This document shows, piece by piece, positions 57,701 through 64,000 of a stretch of 64,000 nt of DNA; position 1 is the first letter of the stretch, and every line of letters starts with the position of its first letter. The notes beneath the pieces are model-generated. The model worked only from the letters and a program-made list of their open reading frames with translations, made no database searches and was not told the origin of the DNA. A program made the translations under genes and the position numbers. The DNA comes from JBHIKY01 sp042139015 (lineage in GTDB: Bacteria; Bacillota; Bacilli; Bacillales; Marinococcaceae). The stretch lies in NCBI RefSeq assembly GCF_042139015.1, contig NZ_JBHIKY010000017.1:13348-77347 (forward strand), read 5' to 3'.

Positions 57701-58453
57701 ATGGCTGGACACTCAAAATGGAATAACATAAAAAGAAGAAAAGAGAGTCAGGATGCCAAAAGAGCTAAAATCTTTACAAAGCTTTCAAAAGAGATTTTTG
57801 CTGCTGTGCGGGAAGGCGGAGAAGACCCGGCAGTGAATTCACGATTAAGAATGGCCCTTTCAAAAGCAAAATCAGAAAATATTCCAAGTGATAATATCGA
57901 GCGGACGATAAAAAAAGCGGCAGGAGACTCCAGTACAGATAACTATGTGGAAATTACATATGAAGGTTACGGACCAGGCGGAGCCGCTGTGATGGTGCAT
58001 GCTCTAACGGAAAACAAAAATCGAACGGCTGCAGATGTCCGCCTTGCGTTTTCAAAAAATGGCGGAAACCTTGGTGAAAATGGCTGTGTTTCCTTTATTT
58101 TTAACCGAAAAGGCCGGCTGCTTTTGAAAAATTCAGAAGATGATCCAGATAATTTAATGCTTGAGGCGATTGAGGCCGGCGCGGAAGAGTTTGAATCGGT
58201 TGATGGAGATATAATCATTACCGCTGAGCCAGAGCAATTCGAAAAAGTGAAAAGCTATTTGGAAAATAACGGACATAATCTTCAAGAGGCAGATATAACA
58301 ATGATTCCTCAGACGATAGCGGAACTATCCGATGAAGAAGCAAAAAAAATGATCCGTCTCATAGATATGCTAGAAGACAACGATGATGTTCAAAATGTTC
58401 ATCATAATTTCGAACCGACAGACACGCAGCTAGCGGCAATGAACATGGAATAA
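57701..58453 (+). CDS. yebC: YebC/PmpR family protein (YrbC)
   Basis: A 250-residue member of the YebC/PmpR family, until recently called transcriptional regulators and now implicated in relieving ribosome stalling at proline-rich stretches. The N-terminus MAGHSKWNNIKRRKESQDAKRAKIFTK is nearly invariant in the family, and YEGYGPGGAAVMV and GCVSFIFNRKG are well kept. The ATG follows GAGGAGGATC; the open frame extends 69 nt upstream with no such signal. Neighbours match B. subtilis. Confidence 0.92.
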   Translation: MAGHSKWNNIKRRKESQDAKRAKIFTKLSKEIFAAVREGGEDPAVNSRLRMALSKAKSENIPSDNIERTIKKAAGDSSTDNYVEITYEGYGPGGAAVMVHALTENKNRTAADVRLAFSKNGGNLGENGCVSFIFNRKGRLLLKNSEDDPDNLMLEAIEAGAEEFESVDGDIIITAEPEQFEKVKSYLENNGHNLQEADITMIPQTIAELSDEEAKKMIRLIDMLEDNDDVQNVHHNFEPTDTQLAAMNME

Positions 58454-58512
58454 CTTTTGTGGTTAAAACCCTTTGTTATAGGAAATGCTGATGTAACAAA
58501 GGAGTGATTTAC

Positions 58513-58794
58513 GTGAAGCATCTATTAATGAGTTTCTCAGCTGTCATTTTAACTGTGGGTATAATTTCCATAAACGCTCATGCCAGTGGGCAAAAGGATG
58601 AATCATGGAGTACGGGCAGTCCGATGAGTTATGATATTATTCTGGAAACAGAGCATCCTGATGGCACAGTGACCACTTCAAAGGAAGTTAAAGAAGTATG
58701 GTCAGTGGATGATTTTTGGAGTGAATATGAAGAGTATGAATTAATAAATATGACAAATGATACTATTTTCTTTAGGAAAAATCATCCAAATTGA
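58513..58794 (+). CDS. bofC: Short BofC-like protein (N-terminal domain only)
   Basis: Exported protein of 93 aa. Signal peptide MKHLLMSFSAVILTVGIISI...AHA is followed by a region DIILETEHPDGTVTTSKEVK, then EVWSVDDFWSEYEEYELINM, that matches the N-terminal domain of BofC. B. subtilis BofC has about 170 residues and a second domain, which is missing here; the stop is followed by a terminator and then ruvA. BofC restrains the SpoIVB protease in the SigK checkpoint of the forespore. Start is GTG with AAAGGAG 8 nt upstream. The position between yebC and ruvA fits BofC. Confidence 0.72.
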   Translation: MKHLLMSFSAVILTVGIISINAHASGQKDESWSTGSPMSYDIILETEHPDGTVTTSKEVKEVWSVDDFWSEYEEYELINMTNDTIFFRKNHPN

Positions 58795-58812
58795 TGATTT
58801 TTTCATTTTTAT
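58777..58812 (+). terminator. Terminator overlapping the end of bofC
   Basis: AAAAATCATC (58777-58786) pairs with GATGATTTTT (58793-58802). The stop codon of bofC lies at the loop edge. Confidence 0.75.
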
Positions 58813-58826
58813 TAGAACTAAACTTT

Positions 58827-58835
58827 TGCTATGAT
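58827..58835 (+). promoter_or_regulatory. Extended -10 promoter of ruvAB
   Basis: TGCTATGAT, with the TGn extension, 48 nt before ruvA. No clear -35. No LexA box was seen near it. Confidence 0.4.
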
Positions 58836-58882
58836 AGAGGAAAGCACGTTCGTTTTTTTTTACGAAGAAAGTAGGGAAAGCT

Positions 58883-59491
58883 TTGATCGAATTTATACGA
58901 GGGAAATTGACACACATTGAGGGAGAGACATTGACCCTTGATGTTGGAGGAATTGGCTACTTAGTACACTGTGCAAATCCTTTCGTTTTTAAGAAGGAGC
59001 AGGCAGAGATTACAGTTTTTACATACCAGTATGTCAAAGAAGATGCGTTGAGGCTGTATGGTTTCGTTTCACGTAAGGAAAGAAGCTTATTTGAACAGCT
59101 ACTTCAAGTGTCTGGAATTGGACCAAAAGGAGCGCTGGCGATACTTGCTGCCGGAGCGCCGGCGCAGGTAGTACAGGCTATTGAAGAAGAAAATGAATCA
59201 TTTCTCGTGAAATTTCCGGGAGTCGGGAAAAAGACTGCCAGGCAGATGATCTTAGATTTGAAAGGAAAATTACACACTGATGAATTATCAGATAATCAGA
59301 GCAGTGTGCACCATACTTCCGAGGCTGGAGATGGAACTGAAGAAAATTCACTTGAGGAAGCATTAGAAGCATTAAGGGCACTAGGGTATATGGAAAAAGA
59401 AATTACAAAAGTAAAACCGAAGCTGAAGCAAGAAAAATTAAGCGCAGATGAATACGTCAGAAAAGCATTACAGTGGATGCTTACCTCATAA
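58883..59491 (+). CDS. ruvA: Holliday junction helicase subunit RuvA
   Basis: Tetrameric junction-binding subunit of RuvABC-type branch migration (202 aa). It has the N-terminal OB fold (IEFIRGKLTHIEGETLTLDVGGIGYLV), two helix-hairpin-helix motifs (QVSGIGPKGALAIL, FPGVGKKTARQMILDLKGK) and the C-terminal domain III that contacts RuvB. The start is a TTG with only GGGAAAG upstream, so expression may be modest. ruvB follows after 41 nt. Confidence 0.93.
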   Translation: MIEFIRGKLTHIEGETLTLDVGGIGYLVHCANPFVFKKEQAEITVFTYQYVKEDALRLYGFVSRKERSLFEQLLQVSGIGPKGALAILAAGAPAQVVQAIEEENESFLVKFPGVGKKTARQMILDLKGKLHTDELSDNQSSVHHTSEAGDGTEENSLEEALEALRALGYMEKEITKVKPKLKQEKLSADEYVRKALQWMLTS

Positions 59492-59532
59492 CATGCTGAA
59501 ATATATAAAGGGGAGCAGGTGATGCTGAAGCG

Positions 59533-60537
59533 ATGGAAGAAAGAGTAGTATCCCAGGAAGCACTTGGAGCTGAAGCGCAGCTTGAAGGCAGTATCAGACC
59601 AGTGGAGTTTTCACAATATATCGGTCAGGAGAAAGTAAAAGAAAATTTGAAGGTGTTCATTGAAGCAGCGAGGCTGCGGGAAGAATCACTCGATCATGTG
59701 CTTCTGCACGGACCTCCTGGATTAGGGAAAACGACGCTTGCAATGATTATAGCCAATGAAATGGGGGTTAGTATTAGAACCACATCCGGTCCAGCTATTG
59801 AAAAAGCTGGTGATCTGGCAGCCATTTTAACTGCACTCGAACCGGGCGATGTACTATTTATTGACGAAATCCACAGACTTCCCCGTGCAGTAGAAGAAGT
59901 TCTCTACCCGGCTATGGAGGACTTCTGCATTGATATTGTCATTGGAAAGGAAGCCACAGCTAGATCAGTACGTTTAGATCTTCCACCTTTTACACTGGTA
60001 GGAGCAACAACGAGAGCAGGCATGCTCTCTGCACCGCTGCGGGACCGGTTCGGAGTTCATCTCCGCCTTGAATATTATAACGAAGCTGAACTCAGTTTTA
60101 TTATTGAACGAAGTAGTGAACTCCTGCAGGTATCAATGGAAAAGGATGCAGCGTTGGAAATGGCACGACGGTCGAGGGGGACTCCTCGCATTGCAAACCG
60201 TCTCCTTCGCAGAGTACGTGATTTTGCCCAAGTGCAGGGTGATGGGAAGGTCTCGAAAGAGCTCGCAGATAACGCTCTTGAAAAACTCCAGGTAGATAAG
60301 CTTGGATTGGATCATATTGATCATAAGCTTTTGACAAGTATTATAGAGAAATTTAGAGGAGGGCCGGTCGGTGTTGATACAATCGCAGCTGCGATTGGGG
60401 AAGAATCAAATACGATTGAAGATGTCTATGAGCCATACTTAATGCAGATTGGATTTTTAATTAGAACTCCTCGAGGAAGAATGGTAACTCCTCAGACTTA
60501 TACTCATTTAGGACTGGAGGTATCCCAGGATGAATGA
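59533..60537 (+). CDS. ruvB: Holliday junction helicase subunit RuvB
   Basis: AAA+ motor ATPase for branch migration (334 aa). Walker A is GPPGLGKTTLAMIIANE, Walker B is VLFIDEIHRL, sensor I is VGATTRAGMLSAPLRDRFG and the C-terminal winged helix contains RGRMVTPQTYTHLG. The ATG has AGGTGA as ribosome-binding site at 59517. Its last eight bases overlap the DUF2905 gene. Confidence 0.95.
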   Translation: MEERVVSQEALGAEAQLEGSIRPVEFSQYIGQEKVKENLKVFIEAARLREESLDHVLLHGPPGLGKTTLAMIIANEMGVSIRTTSGPAIEKAGDLAAILTALEPGDVLFIDEIHRLPRAVEEVLYPAMEDFCIDIVIGKEATARSVRLDLPPFTLVGATTRAGMLSAPLRDRFGVHLRLEYYNEAELSFIIERSSELLQVSMEKDAALEMARRSRGTPRIANRLLRRVRDFAQVQGDGKVSKELADNALEKLQVDKLGLDHIDHKLLTSIIEKFRGGPVGVDTIAAAIGEESNTIEDVYEPYLMQIGFLIRTPRGRMVTPQTYTHLGLEVSQDE

Positions 60538-60748
60538 GATTCCAAAACTGCTTATCGGAATTGGGGCAGCGCTCATAGTATTTGGAGTTCTCTGGCAGTT
60601 TGGAGGGAAATTTATTTCCCTGGGGAAGCTGCCTGGTGACATTATTATAAAAAATGAGAATTCAACTTTCTATTTTCCGATAGTAACGTCCATCGTTATA
60701 AGCATCGTTCTATCCTTACTATTTTTTATTATAGGACGGTTTCGCTGA
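60530..60748 (+). CDS. DUF2905 small membrane protein
   Basis: A 72-residue protein with two membrane helices (residues about 5-25, PKLLIGIGAALIVFGVLWQF, and 47-68, YFPIVTSIVISIVLSLLFFIIG) around the conserved GKLPGDIIIKNENSTFYFP stretch that defines DUF2905. It overlaps ruvB by eight bases and so depends on its translation. The same gene sits between ruvB and queA in many bacteria. Function unknown. Confidence 0.88.
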   Translation: MNEIPKLLIGIGAALIVFGVLWQFGGKFISLGKLPGDIIIKNENSTFYFPIVTSIVISIVLSLLFFIIGRFR

Positions 60749-60774
60749 TTTCTTGCCAGCGGCCGTTTTTTTTT
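60735..60774 (+). terminator. Terminator overlapping the DUF2905 stop
   Basis: ACGG...CGCTG pairs with CAGCG...CCGT, then eight T. The stop codon is at the loop. Confidence 0.7.
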
Positions 60775-60832
60775 GTACATTAGTAAGGATGCTTACATAT
60801 TAAATTTTAAGTTAAAGCAAAGGTGACTATAA

Positions 60833-61900
60833 ATGAGAGTGGACGACTTTGATTATTATCTCCCAGAAAAATTGATAGCGCAGAAACCTTTAAAAAAAAG
60901 GGATGCCTCCCGGCTGCTTGTCCTTGACCCAGATAACAATAAATTGGCGCATCAGAGCTTTTCTTCGATTCTAGATTATCTGAAAAAAGGGGACTGCCTG
61001 GTGCTTAATGATACAAGGGTACTTCCTGCAAGGTTGATCGGTGAAAAGGAAACGGGAGCTAAAGTAGAGGTTCTCCTGTTGAAACAACTGAATGGGGATG
61101 AATGGGAAACGCTTGTAAAGCCCGCTAAACGAGTGAAGCCGGGGACAATTATCCATTTTGGAAATGGAGATTTGACAGCGGAATGCACTGGGGAGCTTGA
61201 GCATGGGGGAAGAAAAGTAAGTTTCCGATACAGTGGAGTTTTTCTTGAGGTGCTTGAAAAGCTGGGGGAGATGCCGCTGCCTCCTTACATTAAAGAAAAG
61301 CTTGATAACAAAGAACGCTATCAAACGGTTTACGCGCGGCAAGACGGCTCTGCTGCAGCACCGACTGCAGGGCTTCATTTTACAAAAGACCTCTTAGAAA
61401 AAGCGAAAAATAAAGGGATCCATGTTACAACCATTACTCTGCATGTCGGCCTCGGTACATTCCGGCCGGTGGCTGCTGAGAACGTAGAAGAACATCATAT
61501 GCATGAAGAATTTTATCAAATGAGTTCGGGAACAGCTGATCTCTTGAACAAAGTGAGAAAAAACGGTGCAAGAATAGCAGCCGTTGGTACCACTTCTGCT
61601 CGGACGCTTGAAACAATTGCCTCCAAACACAATGGCAGCTATGAGGAAGGCAGCGGCTGGACCGACATATTTATATACCCTGGTTACAGGTTTCAGGGGA
61701 TCGATGCGCTGCTTACAAATTTTCATCTCCCCAAATCCTCTCTTGTTATGCTGGTCAGTGCCCTTGCCGGCAGAGAACGAATTCTGGCTGCCTATAACGA
61801 AGCCGTGCAGAAAGAATACCGCTTTTTCAGCTTTGGAGATGCTATGTTAATAATGAAAGGAAGTTTATCTCATGGCGGCAGTTACTTACGAGCACATTAA
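60833..61900 (+). CDS. queA: S-adenosylmethionine:tRNA ribosyltransferase-isomerase
   Basis: Adds the epoxycyclopentanediol moiety to preQ1 in tRNA during queuosine synthesis (355 aa). It shows DYYLPEKLIAQKPLKKRDASRLL at the N-terminus, DTRVLPARL, AAPTAGLHFT and TLHVGLGTFRPV, all standard. The ATG with GGTGA upstream is well placed. tgt begins 29 nt before its stop, so the pair is translationally coupled. Confidence 0.95.
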   Translation: MRVDDFDYYLPEKLIAQKPLKKRDASRLLVLDPDNNKLAHQSFSSILDYLKKGDCLVLNDTRVLPARLIGEKETGAKVEVLLLKQLNGDEWETLVKPAKRVKPGTIIHFGNGDLTAECTGELEHGGRKVSFRYSGVFLEVLEKLGEMPLPPYIKEKLDNKERYQTVYARQDGSAAAPTAGLHFTKDLLEKAKNKGIHVTTITLHVGLGTFRPVAAENVEEHHMHEEFYQMSSGTADLLNKVRKNGARIAAVGTTSARTLETIASKHNGSYEEGSGWTDIFIYPGYRFQGIDALLTNFHLPKSSLVMLVSALAGRERILAAYNEAVQKEYRFFSFGDAMLIMKGSLSHGGSYLRAH

Positions 61901-63011
61901 GACATGCAGACAGTCTGGAGCAAGGCTGGGCAAGCTTCATACTCCTCATGGGGAAATTGAAACCCCTATCTTTATGCCGGTTGGTACACTTGCCACTGTC
62001 AAAACGTTAAGTCCGGAGGAACTGAAGCAAATGGATGCTCAAATTATTTTGAGCAATACGTATCACCTCTGGCTCCGGCCGGGCGAGGATATTGTAGAGG
62101 AGGCCGGCGGACTGCATAAATTCATGAACTGGGATAAACCTATTCTCACTGATTCCGGCGGTTTTCAGGTCTTCAGCTTAAGTAAACTGCGTGATATTAG
62201 AGAAGAAGGAGTTCATTTTCGTAATCATATCAGCGGAGAAAAATTATTTTTATCACCGGAAAAGGCGATGAAAATTCAAAATTCACTCGGCCCTGATATA
62301 ATGATGGCATTTGACGAGTGTCCGCCGTATCCAGCTGAGAGAGAATATATGAAAGCCTCAGTAGAAAGAACTTCCAGGTGGGCTGAGCGGTGCCTGGAGG
62401 CGCATAATAAGACAGAGGATCAGGCTTTGTTTGGAATTATACAGGGAGGAGAATATGAAGAATTAAGGAAACAATCAGCTCAGGAATTGATTTCCCTTGA
62501 TTTCCCGGGTTATGCTATAGGCGGTCTCTCTGTGGGAGAACCAAAAGATATAATGAATCGGGTGCTTGAATTTACTACACCACTGCTGCCTGAGAACAAG
62601 GCTCGTTATTTAATGGGAGTAGGTTCTGCAGATTCACTCATTGATGGTGCAATTAGAGGAATAGACATGTTTGATTGTGTACTGCCCACACGAATTGCGA
62701 GGAATGGAACGTGTATGACAAGCAGCGGCCGGCTGGTGATAAGAAATGCTAAATTTGCCCGGGATTTTCAGCCGATCGATGAAAAATGCTCATGCCACGT
62801 CTGTAAGAATTTTTCAAGGGCCTATATCCGGCATTTGGTAAAAGCAAATGAAACATTTGGTTTTCGGCTTACTTCTTACCATAATCTCTATTTCCTGTTA
62901 AAATTAATGGAGAACGTGAGACAGGCTATAAAAGAAGACCGGCTTCTCGATTTTCGGGAAGAATTTTTTGAAGCATACGGCTTTAATAGGCCGAACGCTA
63001 AAAACTTTTAA
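61872..63011 (+). CDS. tgt: Queuine tRNA-guanine transglycosylase (bacterial Tgt)
   Basis: Exchanges guanine 34 of GUN-anticodon tRNAs for preQ1 (379 aa). Catalytic Asp residues are in LTDSGGFQVFSL and FDCVLPTRIARNGT; the zinc site CSCHVCKNFSRAYIRHL follows near residue 308. AAAGGAAG lies 7 nt before the ATG, inside queA. The overlap with queA is unusually long (29 nt). Confidence 0.96.
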   Translation: MAAVTYEHIKTCRQSGARLGKLHTPHGEIETPIFMPVGTLATVKTLSPEELKQMDAQIILSNTYHLWLRPGEDIVEEAGGLHKFMNWDKPILTDSGGFQVFSLSKLRDIREEGVHFRNHISGEKLFLSPEKAMKIQNSLGPDIMMAFDECPPYPAEREYMKASVERTSRWAERCLEAHNKTEDQALFGIIQGGEYEELRKQSAQELISLDFPGYAIGGLSVGEPKDIMNRVLEFTTPLLPENKARYLMGVGSADSLIDGAIRGIDMFDCVLPTRIARNGTCMTSSGRLVIRNAKFARDFQPIDEKCSCHVCKNFSRAYIRHLVKANETFGFRLTSYHNLYFLLKLMENVRQAIKEDRLLDFREEFFEAYGFNRPNAKNF

Positions 63012-63045
63012 TGACTGTTAGTACTTCTTGAGGGGAGGGAAATAA

Positions 63046-63300
63046 ATGGAAGCGATTATCATGCTGGTGCTTATGTTTGCCATCTTTTACTTTTTACTGA
63101 TCCGCCCGCAGCAAAAGCGCCAAAAGCAAGTCCGTGAAATGCATGCAAACCTTCAAAAAGGTGATCAAATTATTACGATCGGCGGTCTTCACGGTACCAT
63201 CGATGCAATCGATGAGAATAAAGTGGTTGTTATCACAGATGGTGCTCAAAAATTAACTTTTGATCGTAACTCTGTACGAGAAGTTGTCAATGGAGACTGA
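63046..63300 (+). CDS. yajC: Preprotein translocase accessory subunit YajC
   Basis: A single-helix membrane protein of 84 aa (residues about 3-22, AIIMLVLMFAIFYFLLIRP), associated with SecDF. The conserved PQQKRQKQVREMH and GDQIITIGGLHGTI blocks match the family. It follows tgt by 34 nt, with GGGGAGGG as the ribosome-binding site, and ends at a bidirectional terminator. Confidence 0.93.
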   Translation: MEAIIMLVLMFAIFYFLLIRPQQKRQKQVREMHANLQKGDQIITIGGLHGTIDAIDENKVVVITDGAQKLTFDRNSVREVVNGD

Positions 63301-63326
63301 TTCCTGTCTTCATTGCTGGTACATAA

Positions 63327-63365
63327 AAAGCAGGGATCTCCCATTTTGGGGGAGGTCCCTGCTTT
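63327..63365. terminator. Bidirectional terminator between yajC and the TIGR04086 gene
   Basis: AGCAGGGA (63329-63336) pairs with TCCCTGCT (63356-63363), extended by CTCCC/GGGAG. Confidence 0.85.
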
Positions 63366-63366
63366 A

Positions 63367-63738
63367 TTATGATGCGGAAACAGTATTGACACCGAGCGCT
63401 CCTCCTGCTCCGGAGGAGAGTAAAAATATTAGAAATAATATCCCCTGCTCGAGAGAGCTCGATGTTTCTAATCCAAGATATTGAAATGCTAAAATTATAA
63501 AACATACCATAGCAGCAGCCAGCATGCCGGCCATTAATCCCTTTTCTTTTGATTTCACTCCTGCTACTATTCCTCCTATTAAAAACGAAATAACAGAACA
63601 AATAATCATCGGCCAATACAACCATTGCTCTGAAAGAGATGTAAAGCGCAGCAGCAATGATATTAATAAACCGAAGCTAAGCAGAAGAATTAATGTGACA
63701 GCTGATCCATAACCGATGCTTGCTGTTTTTGTTCTCAT
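63367..63738 (-). CDS. TIGR04086 family membrane protein (YrzE-like)
   Basis: A polytopic membrane protein of 123 aa with four helices (for example GSAVTLILLLSFGLLISLLL and MICSVISFLIGGIVAGV), with SKEKGLMAGMLAAAMVC between. The plan fits TIGR04086 proteins, which sit beside yajC in Bacillus (YrzE). GGGGGGAG lies 10 nt before this ATG; a GTG nine bases upstream is too close. It is convergent with yajC. Function unknown. Confidence 0.8.
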   Translation of the reverse strand: MRTKTASIGYGSAVTLILLLSFGLLISLLLRFTSLSEQWLYWPMIICSVISFLIGGIVAGVKSKEKGLMAGMLAAAMVCFIILAFQYLGLETSSSLEQGILFLIFLLSSGAGGALGVNTVSAS

Positions 63739-63873
63739 TTCCTTCACTCTCCCCCCTCAAATATCCGCTCTTTCTTCAAATATATGGACAACATTGCCGC
63801 TTTAGAAGATAAAGTCATATTTTTATACTGATGAACGATCACTCTTATTAAAGGATTAATCCATATGAAAAAA

Positions 63874-64000
63874 GGCTCTACAATAAATGTTGGGGTTTTG
63901 AAACAATTATCACGCATAAAAAACACGCAAGCTCCTTTATCCTTTATACTTGAATTGTCGAGAAACAAGAAAGGATAGGAGTTGCGTGTCATATGCATTT
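63874..64000 (+). mobile_element. Left end of a probable ISL3-family insertion sequence
   Basis: GGCTCTACAATAAATGTTGG at 63874 resembles the terminal inverted repeats of ISL3-family elements, which typically begin GGCTCT with an AAATG-like stretch following. An ATG at 63993 after GGAG (63978-63981) opens a frame (MHF...) that leaves the window and would be the transposase. The right end, transposase and target duplication are outside the window, so the family call rests on the end sequence alone. Confidence 0.5.
63923..63989 (+). promoter_or_regulatory. Hairpin around the putative transposase ribosome-binding site
   Basis: ACACGCAA-g-CTCC...ATCCTTT (63923-63945) is complementary, with small bulges, to AAAGGATAGGAG-TTGCGTGT (63970-63989). 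The right arm contains the GGAG of the putative transposase. TATACT at 63945-63950 could be a -10 located after most of the left arm. Confidence 0.5.

Noticed and set aside
63744..63998. 84-codon minus-strand frame at the window end
   Set aside because: It runs across the IS terminus and hairpin without a start signal; better explained as non-coding flank plus IS end.

Overview
The window is chromosomal DNA of a spore-forming Firmicute of the family Bacillaceae. The signs are an alpha/beta-type SASP, SpoVR, Spo0B, SafA, CoxA, BofC, two YjcZ-type peptides and YhaL, together with gene order shared with the Bacillus subtilis yha/yhe, hemEHY, spo0B-obg-pheBA and ruvAB-queA-tgt-yajC regions. Base composition is moderately AT-rich and several exported proteins are acidic, which would suit a salt- or alkali-tolerant member, but that is inference. 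No rRNA, tRNA or CRISPR array was seen.

Layout. 0.1-10.1 kb holds stand-alone metabolic genes: pgcA, an arylamine N-acetyltransferase, acylphosphatase, spoVR, maa, pdxK, ampS, a LOG-family enzyme, LemA and an NAD(P)-binding protein. 10.2-16.6 kb is a five-gene acyl-CoA dehydrogenase / biotin-dependent carboxylase / acyl-CoA synthetase operon behind a clear SigA promoter and a CcpA cre site. 16.7-22.6 kb carries a SASP, yheE, yheB, yheA, a HAD-like protein with a degenerate active site, yhzD, a lytic transglycosylase and a Gly/Tyr-rich protein; a repeat-rich gap lies at 20.4-21.1 kb. 22.8-34.7 kb has yhaO-yhaN (SbcDC-like), a CssRS-like two-component system, yhaL, prsA, two YjcZ peptides, a YpmS-like protein, a DUF3267 protein, hpr/scoC, yhaH and serC. 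34.8-44.6 kb has hit, an acyl-CoA ligase, a PCYCGC lipoprotein, ecsAB, an M20 amidohydrolase, ccdA and liaFSR. 44.8-50.5 kb is pbpF-hemE-hemH-hemY. 50.7-63.7 kb runs from a Gln-rich protein through spo0B-obg, pheBA, a NadR-type regulator, safA-coxA, yebC, a short bofC, ruvAB, DUF2905, queA, tgt, yajC and a TIGR04086 membrane protein. The last ~130 bp look like the left end of an ISL3-family insertion sequence.

Themes. Many genes serve envelope quality control (PrsA, CssRS, LiaFSR, PbpF, Ecs) and spore morphogenesis. The most notable observations are: safA split by a -1 frameshift exactly at an A AAA AAC heptamer; a coxA ribosome-binding site buried in the terminator hairpin before it; a bofC that keeps only its N-terminal domain; an IS end whose hairpin would hide the transposase ribosome-binding site in read-through transcripts; several copies of a structured interspersed repeat with a CGGAAAGCG core, two within inverted-repeat-bounded segments; and a short GCTGAGGTTTT motif recurring between genes. 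Starts were re-chosen where a ribosome-binding site favoured a codon inside the longest open frame.
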